A stretch of 64,000 nt of DNA from contig NC_087067.1 of assembly GCF_963678635.1 (NCBI RefSeq), forward strand, positions 1,796,001-1,860,000, given 5' to 3'. Positions within the stretch are counted from its first letter, which is position 1, and the number at the start of each line of letters is the position of its first letter. The notes under the pieces were generated by a model that saw nothing but the letters and a program-made list of their open reading frames with translations, was not told where the DNA came from and did no database searches. A program made the position numbers and the translations under genes. Origin of the DNA: Symsagittifera roscoffensis. Taxonomy: Eukaryota; Xenacoelomorpha; Acoela; Convolutidae. Of the stretch, positions 19,764 through 28,859 are shown one piece after another.

Positions 19764-19994
19764 TTATTGTTGTGTTAGGTTACATATATCTTTTAGATAG
19801 TGATCGATAATTTGTCTTTTGATTTTTACATCTGGGAACTCTGTTTTACATGGACTGATTCCGGGTTCAAACAAATTTAAGAGTAAATTTTTGCAGAATA
19901 TATGCTGTCCTCTATCAGTGGTTGCATCTACGATAAAGGGGAAAATATCATCATCATCTGGACTTTCTTCACCTGGGGTGTGCGTTGAGCTCAT
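19764..19994 (-). CDS. 76-aa ORF in the Gag-Pol frame, ended by TAA (probable Gag-Pol N-terminus)
   Basis: Begins ATG AGC TCA and reads MSSTHTPGEESPDDDD, an acidic start, then a mixed region ending DICNLTQQ. The TAA stop at 19766-19764 is exactly in frame with the open Gag-Pol frame, which continues directly after it. No in-frame ATG occurs in Gag-Pol for the first roughly 190 codons, so this ATG is the natural start of the polyprotein. Either the TAA is read through, or it is a nonsense mutation in this copy. The context is CAA TAA GGA. Confidence 0.65.
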   Translation of the reverse strand: MSSTHTPGEESPDDDDIFPFIVDATTDRGQHIFCKNLLLNLFEPGISPCKTEFPDVKIKRQIIDHYLKDICNLTQQ

Positions 19995-20436
19995 TTTTTC
20001 GTTCGATGACTGTTAATATGTAATTATCAATGTGTCTAATTGGTTGATTCCAATTGTATAAATGTACTGGTTTGTGTTTATACTGCTTTTTTATTCTTCT
20101 TTTTCCTCTTTTTGATGAATTTGAAGTTGTTTCTGAGTCAGAGAAATATAATTGATCGTGAATTGGGCAATTTTTATCTATTGATTCTTTTAGTTTATAA
20201 AGTTCGTCTAAACTGTTGGTTTCTGATTCTGAAAATGCGTTTCGATTTTTTGAAAATCTTTTTCGTGTTATTTGTCTTTGTTTAGTTATTATTTTTCTCT
20301 TTAATGTTTGTCGTTTTGTTCTAATGTATCCAACTGTTTGTGTATGAGGTGTGATTACAAGGTCGTATTTTTTGTTATTTATTTCACAATTGTGTAAAAC
20401 GATTGTTTGTTTATTTCCTAGGTTTTTAAATGACAT
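19969..20436 (-). CDS. Basic 155-aa accessory ORF of the element, unknown
   Basis: The frame is ATG-initiated and 155 codons long. The N-terminal 40 residues are mixed. Two strongly basic clusters follow: one around residues 40-65 (RTKRQTLKRKIITKQRQ and RKRFSKNR) and one around 110-122 (KRGKRRIKKQYKHK), separated by a Ser/Glu-rich acidic stretch. That pattern fits nuclear localisation or RNA binding. Its 3' end overlaps the next ORF by 26 nt in another frame, so the two could be linked by +1 frameshifting or reinitiation. It is the first sizeable ORF after the leader. No homologue recognised; a regulatory or early-Gag role is speculation. Confidence 0.6.
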   Translation of the reverse strand: MSFKNLGNKQTIVLHNCEINNKKYDLVITPHTQTVGYIRTKRQTLKRKIITKQRQITRKRFSKNRNAFSESETNSLDELYKLKESIDKNCPIHDQLYFSDSETTSNSSKRGKRRIKKQYKHKPVHLYNWNQPIRHIDNYILTVIERKNELNAHPR

Positions 20437-20439
20437 AAG

Positions 20440-21363
20440 GTTTAGGATGACGGATGCAAAAGGTTGTTAAATGATTTCTATTTGCTTAAACTGTTAGTCC
20501 TTACGATTTTTTTGTTAGCCTAACCTGGGTCTATTTGTTCAGGGTTGGGGAGAAAAGTATATCGATTCCGAAGAATGATTTTATACTTTCTCGTGGCTAG
20601 TATAAGCTAAGGTGTTAACTTACTTAATCTTACTTAAGGGTAGTGATTGTGTTCAGGGTTGGAGAATAGTAAATCGATCCACAGGGTTCAGGTATAATTA
20701 GAACGCGAGTAGTTCGTTAGATACTATTTTAAACTTACTAAGTCTAAGATTTATCCTGGGTCTGGTAAGAGGGGGGATCAAGTGAAGGATGAATAACCGA
20801 AGTTCTTCACTGTTTATCCTAATTTGAATGATTAGTTTTGTTCAAAAATTTCTATTAGTCCTGGGTTTTTAGAAAGGGTTGGATAGTGAATCGACGTTTG
20901 AGGTCGTTAGACACTCGTTTAGTGGGTGGGGGAGAACAAAGTTGTTCTTTTTGATCCAAGGATAGGCCTTGATGATCAAGTTTTAAATTTAATTAAATAG
21001 AAAATGATTTAAGATCCAAGGATAAGCCTTGATGATCTGATTTTAAAATTAAGTGAATTTAAGTTTAAAATGTTTTAAATTTGTGTAAAGAATAGATTTA
21101 GTATTTTTATGATATTAGTGAGCTTATGATTGCTGTTATGTTTAGACGATGAAGCTGGAACAACAGGATGATTTATAATTACTAATCATTTATTGTCATG
21201 CTACTAATTTTTATTTTGATTTTTCAATAAATATTTTTCAAACATGTTTTGTATATTACTGCAGAATTTTGGAAAACGATCTGAGATCTTTTTATCAATC
21301 GCTATTGTATATCAATAATTTTGTTTAGCGCCTGAAATGATTTTGAAGATTGACTTCAAAATT
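20440..21363 (-). other. Untranslated leader region of the element with internal repeats
   Basis: No long open frame is present. A 60-bp direct duplication (units at 20953 and 21013, core GATCCAAGGATA) is visible, as are three degenerate copies of a GGGTTGG...ATCGA motif near 20540, 20655 and 20877, with related CCTGGGT cores near 20523, 20755 and 20860. Packaging or dimerisation signals usually sit in this region of LTR elements; that role is inference. Confidence 0.5.
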
Positions 21364-21597
21364 TTATGTTTGCAAATGAAAATCTAAATTCATTGCTAGT
21401 AGTATTCTAAATACAAAAGTTTGTTCTGGCTTTTGCCGAACTATCATATAACTATATGGTAAGTTTCTGCTTTGTCGTATGTCGTCTCTGGTTCGAGGTC
21501 TTCTTCCAATTCCGGGTAGTTCTGTTATCGTTCGGAATATTGGCTCTGATCTATTGAGTCGTAGAGACATTTCGATTAAATTATTGTCGTATAACAT
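21364..21597 (-). CDS. Small 5' leader ORF (77 aa), unknown
   Basis: An ATG-initiated 77-codon frame starts MLYDNNLIEMSLRLN and ends LDFHLQT. The same frame is open upstream without an ATG, through the primer-binding site and into the LTR end, where a TGA closes it, so about 110 codons are open. The residue mix is balanced, including an Arg-rich patch GRRPRTRDDIRQSR. No family recognised. It could be an upstream regulatory ORF, the first exon of a spliced message, or chance. It lies about 900 nt before the next ORF. Confidence 0.35.
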   Translation of the reverse strand: MLYDNNLIEMSLRLNRSEPIFRTITELPGIGRRPRTRDDIRQSRNLPYSYMIVRQKPEQTFVFRILLAMNLDFHLQT

Positions 21598-21664
21598 TTT
21601 GTAAATGTTTTGTCTAAATTCTAATCTATTATTGGTTAATGCTAAGCTATTAAGGTCTTGTTCG

Positions 21665-21682
21665 AGACTTATGGTCGCACCA
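21665..21682 (-). promoter_or_regulatory. tRNA primer-binding site
   Basis: On the - strand the sequence TGGTGCGACCATAAGTCT starts 2 nt after the 5' LTR. A leading TGG complementary to a tRNA CCA end, at this distance, is the standard PBS position. The tRNA species is not assigned. Confidence 0.75.
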
Positions 21683-21684
21683 GA

Positions 21685-22094
21685 TGAGTTATAATCGATG
21701 GGTATAACTCATAGAGTAATTTCGGATAGGGTACACCGTCTGCTCGTCACGCTATCTTATTTTCGGCCGGATAGATTCGTGCAACTTCTTAGTCTAATAC
21801 CGATCCTAATCTTACTCTTATACTATCTAGTCTCAGGTTGTTTAACTAGCCTCTGCTAGGCTCAATAGATCTAGGGTATACTGGTTTATTGCGGCTGCTG
21901 AAGTACTCGGGAGAGTTCAACTAATTTCTAAGTTAAATTCAAATCTCTCTGGTGCTGAAATTACAAGTAATTTCAGCACTTACAAATAAGTGGATTGTTA
22001 GTTAGATGGATCATGATTGGTTAATATTAAATACTTTACATTGGTAAAATATCTAATTTATCCAATCATAAAATGTAGTTTAGATCAGGTTCCA
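21685..22094 (-). repeat. 5' LTR of the giant element (in element orientation)
   Basis: 410 bp, starting TGGAACC and ending ATAACTCA on the - strand. It matches 3175-3584 almost perfectly. It contains the perfect 13-bp inverted repeat GTGCTGAAATTAC with a 2-nt spacer, and an AATAAA polyadenylation motif. The PBS follows after TC. Confidence 0.95.
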
Positions 22095-22098
22095 ATTA
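22095..22098. repeat. Target-site duplication, right copy (ATTA)
   Basis: ATTA directly after the terminal CCA of the right LTR; matches 3171-3174. Confidence 0.8.
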
Positions 22099-22301
22099 AA
22101 ACTATGCGAGATACGAGTTAAATGTTTGCAGAATTATGAGTCATGGCTGAATTTTTCTGGAAAAATTTCACAAATTACCTTCGTTCGATAGCTAAATAAG
22201 TGGAAAAAAAACAATGTTACTGTAAACTGTTCCCATCAATTTTTTGCTGAAAAATAGGACACAACCAAAGATCTGGTTAATTCTTACAGAACTATTTTTA
22301 G

Positions 22302-22622
22302 GATTTGAAAAACAAGTTTGACACTAAACAGTCTTCACTGGGCGAAATCAAAGCAAAACTGGCCAAGGCTTCAACTTCTTACGGAGGTGTAGTTTTCGAA
22401 GACGTCAATTCCGAGTACGAAAAAATCTCCAAAGCCATGGAATCATTCAGTGCCACTACAATCGCAAAACGAAAAGAGATTATTGAAAAAGTAAATGAAA
22501 ATCTAGAACGGGATGTGCACTCAGTCGAAAAGCAGTTGGCAGAAATTATCAAGAAAGCAGAGCAGCTGAAGGCACCAGCAACGTCGCCGGTCCAGCTAAA
22601 GGACAAAAGCGGCACTCTCAAT
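22302..22622 (+). CDS. Rod gene exon 3 of window
   Basis: 321 nt (107 codons), phase 0/0, acceptor TATTTTTAG|GATTTG and donor CTCAAT|GTTAGT. Helical, Lys/Glu/Ala-rich (DLKNKFDTKQSSLGEIK). It joins exon 2 in frame across the 19.4-kb intron that holds the retroelement. Confidence 0.85.
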
Positions 22623-23034
22623 GTTAGTTTTTGCTGTTTTTTCGAATCCCAATTGAGTATTTTTACTACAAAAAATGTATGCCTGCTCTATTGGAGTGAT
22701 TGGTAAAGCCGCCTTATGTGCCGTTATCAACTACTGGACTAGCTTTAACTTGCGCGCTAGTGAAAATTTGACAATAATAAGTTCTAGTTTCCTTAATCTC
22801 GAGAAAGAGCTTTGCGAATCGTATCTCTCTAACTTTCGCCACAAAATAGGCAGTAAAAAATAAACTGATTTTTTTTGCTTCCAGAGCGACTAATTACAAG
22901 GTTTCAAGGCTTTCCGCGCCTGTTTTTCACACAAATAGCACTATCAGTTTTGTGCATTGTGGTTGCACCCGGTTGTAAAGGAGAATCAAATAGGTTTGAA
23001 ACCGATAAACAAGTCTGCTCGTATATCAAGGCAA

Positions 23035-23400
23035 ATATAGAAAACTTATAAATTTTGGACAATATCAAAATGTGAAATTTTGATTCGTAAGAATTTATTA
23101 CGACCGATTAGCTAGCCTCGATACATTTTGGAACGATTTTGTTGTGCGGGATAATTCGCCACGCATAAATAATTCGCGTTAATGCTCTCAGCTTTATGAA
23201 AAAAATTCTTCAAAGCGCGCATAATTTGGTTCAGAACTTGGACAATTTGGCATTTTCAAACCCCCAGAACTTTACAAAACTTGATTGGAGAAGAAATGAC
23301 TTTTCATATTTGAACTCAGGAAGTCGATATCTTCAAAAGGAAATTAAAAAAAAATTGTTGAAAAAAATTATTTCGATCGGCAAAAATTGACTAAATAAAA
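23035..23400 (+). repeat. Dispersed repeat family 1, copy 1
   Basis: Shares long blocks with 43515-43930 in the same orientation, for example TTCGCCACGCATAAATAATT and TTTTGGACAATATCAAA. No coding capacity; class unknown. Confidence 0.7.
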
Positions 23401-24201
23401 AAATCACACCGAACATGACTATTCCGTTTTCTTCGAAAGTCAAAACAATTATTAATCCTGAAATGGGGGCTCAAAAAATAGAACATAGGTAAAACAGCAT
23501 AAGCCTTTGCTAGTTTTATTTACGTATTACTGCGTGCGTTTGTAGCTAAATTTGCTATTCTGGACGAACACTGCATATCATTGTTCTGAAATAACTGTGA
23601 ACATGTAGGCATGGCTATTTAGTGGTAGATCCATAACTATTTATTCATTTTCACTATTTTTAGGCAAAAAAACCGAATAAAAGCTTAATCACTTTGTTGT
23701 GCGCTTTTACACTCAAATTTCTGATTCAAAATATTGAGATCGGTAGCCCGTTGTCGATTAGTATCATTAAATCATTGACTAATATGTAATAAAGCATCTT
23801 TTTAAAAATTTCAATATTCTATGCTATTTTGTTTTTATGCTAAAATTACGTTCCCCAAAATTTTAATGGGATAATTTATTTCTCAATTTTGACCATATTT
23901 GTATTTCAGACAACCAGGCGGGTAAACCAACGGTTAAACTTTAATATTGATGCTGATGTGAGATTGGGGTTGGGGTTTGGTAAAAAAAAATTGAATTTGA
24001 CTACCTTTTCAAAAGAAACAATAAGAGTTTTTTTTGCTGCATATTTTTGCTGCAAAAATGAATTGTTGTACGAACTGCAAAGTTTTTTTTCCGGGCACTA
24101 GTTATTTAAATAAACGTGAACTTTGAAACGCATTTCATAGCAGCACTATTTGGACACCAAATTTTAGTATCGAAATGATTTTTTGAGGTTTTCCGCGCTT
24201 T

Positions 24202-24401
24202 NNNNNNNNNNNNNNNNNNNNNNNNNNNNNNNNNNNNNNNNNNNNNNNNNNNNNNNNNNNNNNNNNNNNNNNNNNNNNNNNNNNNNNNNNNNNNNNNNNN
24301 NNNNNNNNNNNNNNNNNNNNNNNNNNNNNNNNNNNNNNNNNNNNNNNNNNNNNNNNNNNNNNNNNNNNNNNNNNNNNNNNNNNNNNNNNNNNNNNNNNNN
24401 N
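24202..24401. other. Assembly gap (200 N)
   Basis: Exactly 200 N, the usual placeholder size for a gap of unknown length. Content unknown. Confidence 0.98.
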
Positions 24402-24626
24402 TTAGTGACCGCTCGGTAAAAACTAAAATTTTATTTAATACTGGTGGTTGAGTTTTGACTGTTTCTCTGAAAGTATTTTCTTTTACTCCTACAATTTTAG
24501 ATTTTGTTATTTTCTCCATTTTTTCTATTCGCTAGATTGCAATGCTGCGCTTGCGTTGTACCGCAATTGATGCCAAACGCATTGTCACCTCTGAGTGATG
24601 TTTTTTATAGGACTAAATATCACGAG

Positions 24627-24764
24627 TGGGTTCAGTATGAGAGCTACAAGGAGTCACTGGACAAGGAAATGTTGGGCTGGAAACAACAGCTGGACTCAAT
24701 TGGCAATAAAGGACAACTTCCACTCAATTCCAAACCTGCCCAGATAGTACTGAACAACATAAAA
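24627..24764 (+). CDS. Rod gene exon 4 of window (start uncertain)
   Basis: Donor ATAAAA|GTAAGA, phase 0. Starting at TGG after CACGAG gives phase 0 and joins exon 3 in frame. The stronger-looking acceptor TTTTTTATAG at 24610 would start the exon at 24611 in a phase that does not match exon 3, and would then require an unseen exon, perhaps in the N gap. Encodes WVQYESYKESLDKEMLGW, with two Trp in spectrin-like spacing. Confidence 0.75.
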
Positions 24765-25360
24765 GTAAGAAAAAAAAAGTGCGCTGAAACCTATAAAAAT
24801 AGGGTGCAAAATTTTCATAGAATTTTCCTAAGAATCATTAGACAGAAATATTTTTTCCATAAGGAGAAAATACAGGGACAATCCCGCCATCGGAATTCTT
24901 GTGCTCCGCCAAACATAAACTCTTCTTTGATGTTGTTTTGCAACATCGTTTTTGAGCCGACCGGCGCGTATTTTGTGCTAAAATTAAGAAACACTCGAAC
25001 CGAAAAAAAACCTTTTTCAAAAATTGCCTTAGAACAGTTCTTTTGGAACTTGTTTTTCGAGCAGTTTGACTGCCGCGCAAAAGTTGATTTTTTTCTACTT
25101 TCAAAACTCGAAATTTTCAAGTTTTGTCCATTTTTTTAGCAAATGAATCACAGTCATTTCGTTTTATTCAAAGTGTGCAAATAGCTTTAAGGTCTCAGTT
25201 AAACAGTCGATTTGAACAGAAATGGGGTTTTGGAAAACCAGCAGTTCAAACGACAAATTTAACAAATTTTAGATGCTGCATTTTTAAGCTGCTACCCGGT
25301 CTTAATAAGATGTCAAACTTTTATTAAAGGCTAAGTCCCTCAAAATTTCCTGCGCTTTAG
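24765..25360 (+). other. Intron 4-5
   Basis: AT-rich, no features recognised. Ends TGCGCTTTAG. Confidence 0.65.
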
Positions 25361-25617
25361 TCGATCGAGAAATCGTTGTCAGAGACCTCGGCTAAAATAG
25401 ACGCCCTCCCTGAAAGATTCTCCGTCCTTCTCAAATCCGACTCAATTATCACTGATTTGAGTGACTCATTCCCTGTAGTGACGTCATCATCTAGCACCAC
25501 TGTTGACCAATCAGGTTTCAGCGGCAGTATTGACCAATCAGGGGTCTCGGATGGAGACATCGAAGGCATGCAGGAGGACTGTGGTTATTTGAGAGACGAA
25601 GTTGAACAATTCAGAAA
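25361..25617 (+). CDS. Rod gene exon 5 of window
   Basis: 257 nt, phase 0 in, 2 out. Acceptor GCGCTTTAG|TCGATC, donor CAGAAA|GTAAGT. Encodes SIEKSLSETSAKIDA, then a Ser/Thr/Asp-rich linker with a doubled DQSG(F/V)S motif, then EVEQFRK. It resembles a hinge between repeats. Confidence 0.8.
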
Positions 25618-25939
25618 GTAAGTTTATCTGTTTTTTTTGAAGTATTTAACTTTTCTCTTCAAAATAAGTTTTTGTATAGATCGTTTTTCGTCTCTTGTTT
25701 CGTCTTTGTAAACTTTCCTGACAAATATCGTGTCAATAAATTTTAGCAAATTCAGAGAGTTTAAATTGCTACGCTGAACGTTAGAGCTTTTCAGTAAACT
25801 AAGTATGCAAATCAGTCGAATTTTTTTATAGAACATTACTGCTCATTTATGTACAAACTGCGGAAAACAGGCGCCTAAATTGACGGAAATAGAATCAATT
25901 CTTAAAAGCTGATTTTGGCAAAATTTGTTTTTTTTTCAG

Positions 25940-26209
25940 ACAAATTGAGGACAGATTGGACCAAATTCGCACCTTGCATTCCAATCACGAGTCAATTTCT
26001 GATCACATTGAGAAGTTCATGAAGGCGGCGTCCACTCTAGAAAACGACGCTTCCATGCCGGTCGCTCTGAAACTGGAAAAAGCCAGAGCTCTGGAACTTG
26101 AGATAAGCGAGAGGTCACTGGCTAGTTTAGTGTCATTTAAAGGATTAAGTGGCAATGCTGAGACGTTTATCAAGGAGGAGGATCACGCAGCTCTCGACAA
26201 CATGTCAAA
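25940..26209 (+). CDS. Rod gene exon 6 of window
   Basis: 270 nt, phase 2 in and 2 out, acceptor TTTTTTTTCAG|ACAAAT, donor TCAAA|GTAAGT. Helical (QIEDRLDQIRTLHSN). The next exon is 12 kb away. Confidence 0.85.
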
Positions 26210-26289
26210 GTAAGTCAAAAATACTACAATGATCAAAAATTGGAATAGTGAAATCCCAAATGCCCTTTAATTGTCTGAGATATTTTTGA

Positions 26290-26460
26290 GGAAAATTATT
26301 ACCCTTGCGATGAGCAAGGGTATTGCAATCGGGTTCTAGACTTTTTTCCGTAAACAACTTTAGGCACAGAATGGTAAAATGTGTAAGAATGGTAAATTTC
26401 AGACATGCTCAATTTATTGAAAATTCAAATAAAACTACCTTCCGTTAGGTAGCAATCAGG
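26290..26460. repeat. Dispersed repeat family 2, copy 1
   Basis: Blocks such as GCAAGGGTATTGCAAT, GACTTTTTTCCGTAAA and GACATGCTCAATTT recur near 56765-56830 and 60885-61030. Confidence 0.55.
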
Positions 26461-26701
26461 TATAGTCTGGAATTTTCTTGTAAAAAAGTTTTCTGTAAAA
26501 AATTTAACCCTATATTCTAAATTGCTGCAGAGAAAACGACATGAAAAAACTCCCCACGTAATGAAAAAATTCGTTTAAAAACAACAAAAACGTGAAGAGA
26601 AAACTTGTTTTTTCACGTGACTGTAGCAAAGAACTGTTTCAAACATTTTGCGTGGGCAGATTCGTTGTCGATTTCAAATACCGGTTAGCGGATAATTGCA
26701 C

Positions 26702-26745
26702 GCCCCCCCCCCCCCCTCGAGAAAATCCTAGATCCGCCCCTGGTT
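26702..26745. mobile_element. hAT-like MITE end (C run plus CCTAGATCCGCCCCTG)
   Basis: About 16 C followed by CTCGAGAAAATCCTAGATCC and GCCCCTG, matching the right end of the element at 53185-53621. The left end was not found, so this is a fragment. Confidence 0.45.
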
Positions 26746-28318
26746 GTGACTCTTAACAAGATCTCAAATTCATTCATGAAAAATATATTCTATAGTTTGC
26801 TGTTTTTTTGGCTATTTTTACCCTCAGAAGCAATCAGATCAACACGTTTGAAGTTGAAAAGCTTCAATTATAAAATTACAGGCCTACACCGCTATATGAT
26901 GGTGTAGAACTTCGTTTCTACTTCTAGTCTTTCATCATTGAGCCCAGACTGTGCACTAGATAGACGCACTATTTGGTGTTTTTAGGTCTCTAAAATTCAG
27001 AGACAAATCTTTAAACATGATAAAATTTTGTCGGAACGATCAAAAAAATTCAAGAACAAAAGGAGCGTTCTTTTTGCGGAATCCACTTTCAATTTAGAAA
27101 ATACACATTTGGCTGCGTAATGATTTTTTCAATTGTTGTGACAACCTATAACTTATAATAATTGTCAAACGGGTTATGCCACTTGTTTTGTTTTATGTGC
27201 TTAAGATTCAATACTTCGAGTAGGAAACTGGGAATTGACAAAAAATGATAATCGCATTGTTGAATACGCGCGAGTTACTTATTTATGGAATTTTCTCATC
27301 CCTGGAGCCTTCCCAGCAGTCAGGCTTTTTCAGGGGACACTTAATGTCAAAATTTTGCAGCGATTGCCCTAGACTGCCTGGATTGGTCTAAGAGTGGAAG
27401 GCTGATTTTCAGTGGTTTTATATTTCATATCAAACAAATCCGACGACTCATAAATTTTCTGTCAATTGGCTATTACGAAAAATGAAGTTTTAAACGCGTT
27501 TTTTTCCGAAAATTTTCAAAAATAAACTTTAGACAGGGTTCCTTTTTGGCGGTATTCCTGGTTGGCTATTGCCAGGAAATCCAGGATTGTCATGAAGTCT
27601 TTAGATTCCTTGCAGGAAACCCAAGTATTTTGCACGCTATGTAATCCCGACGTAAGCTTTTTATACTTGGTAATAAATCAAAATTGTGAGTTAGTTTGTC
27701 AAAACAAGTTGACGTAAGGTCACTTGGTGATAGTATTTTGCTTCTTTGATATACACACTTCAGAGAACTGAAGATCCTTGTCTGTTTTTAGATGCTTAAA
27801 TTCAAGTAAAAAATGAATTTTTCTCAGAGCAGAAATCAGTTCGTTTTAAGCATTTTCCTTCAATTAATTTTTTCGTTAATTTTTGACTATTTTATTTTTA
27901 ATTGCCCTAGTTTTTCTCTACTAGAAAAAACATCACTGCGTATCCTTTCAATGTAGGAACATCTATCAAATTGTGTCTAAACTAGTTTTAAAAAAATTCG
28001 GAGCAATTTTTCTCTTCACTGAGATTTTTTGAATTTTGTAAAAATCCGAGTCACATTCAATGGGGATCTATTACCACACCACACTTGACCCCTCACAATC
28101 CTTCCTTGATAGAGTAAAAAATTCAAAAAACTGATCTTACATCATATTTCTTTCTGACCCTTCAAGAGTAGTGATTACATAATTTAAAAGTTTTGTCTTT
28201 TTCAAGGATTTATAGCTTTGCAAATCTCCGAGCTTAAAATTAAACGGTAACAAAAACTGAAACAAAAAAAACTTGAAGCTGTATATTTTTGACCTGTGGC
28301 ATTCTATGAAACTTTGAA

Positions 28319-28741
28319 TTGACCAATGGTCTCACAGCTGAGTTCAAACTTAAGATTATACTCAAGAGACAAAACAATTACTTTGTTGAAATTATCGATC
28401 GATCACGTTGTGTGGACATTTTAAAGGTTTTTGCCGACAAATCATTAAGAAGTTTTGATTTTTCTCAGTATTACAATCTTTTTTTAACGCTTTTTAAATT
28501 TTATTTCGATGCTCACTTAGCTGTCAATTATCTTACACCAATGTTCCAGACACCATATGTTCACTTACATCGACATCTGTTATTTCTGCCTAATATATTT
28601 TCTCAATTTGCACTGAAGAACCAGAAATCTGCTTTTGACGTTGTAAGGAGTTTAACTGCATCTCGCTTTTTTTGTAGGGCTTTCAAAAAGAATCCGCCAT
28701 TTAACAAAAAATCATACCAGTCTCAAAATGAAGCGCGATAA
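28319..28741 (+). other. Unassigned 140-codon open frame in intron
   Basis: Open from a TTG, with no ATG until deep inside. The translation is Phe/Leu/Lys-rich with no recognisable motif and no splice context linking it to the rod gene. Possibly a decayed transposon frame or chance. Confidence 0.15.
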
Positions 28742-28859
28742 ATAATGATCACTTTGTTTTTTTTTTCTGTTTTTCTTTGGTCTAGTCGCTTCGTTAAGTT
28801 TCATGATTGTCATGTGACCTTCTGTTTTGTGGTCTGAATTTTTATGTTCTCTGTTCCCC

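Larger units (their letters stand above)
3175..22094 (-). mobile_element. Giant (18.92-kb) Ty3/gypsy LTR retroelement with envelope-like and extra ORFs, antisense in host intron
   Basis: The element is bounded by 410-bp LTRs that begin TG and end CA, and flanked by the 4-bp duplication ATTA (3171-3174 and 22095-22098). The LTRs differ at about four positions, three of them in one 5-nt block, so the insertion is recent. All genes read on the - strand. The 2,675-codon Gag-Pol frame has gag, CCHC knuckle, protease, RT, RNase H and integrase in Ty3/gypsy order (integrase after RNase H). Ordinary Ty3/gypsy elements are much shorter, typically 5 to 12 kb. The extra length is an envelope-like gene and several unassigned ORFs. 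Boundaries and class are seen directly; activity is inference. Confidence 0.95.
22623..24626 (+). other. Intron 3-4 with dispersed repeat and assembly gap
   Basis: Holds a dispersed repeat copy (23035-23400) and the 200-N gap. No spectrin-like frame is visible, though an exon could be hidden in the gap. Confidence 0.6.

Noticed and set aside
24106-24519. Frames spanning the N run
   Set aside because: Open only because N codons are not stops.
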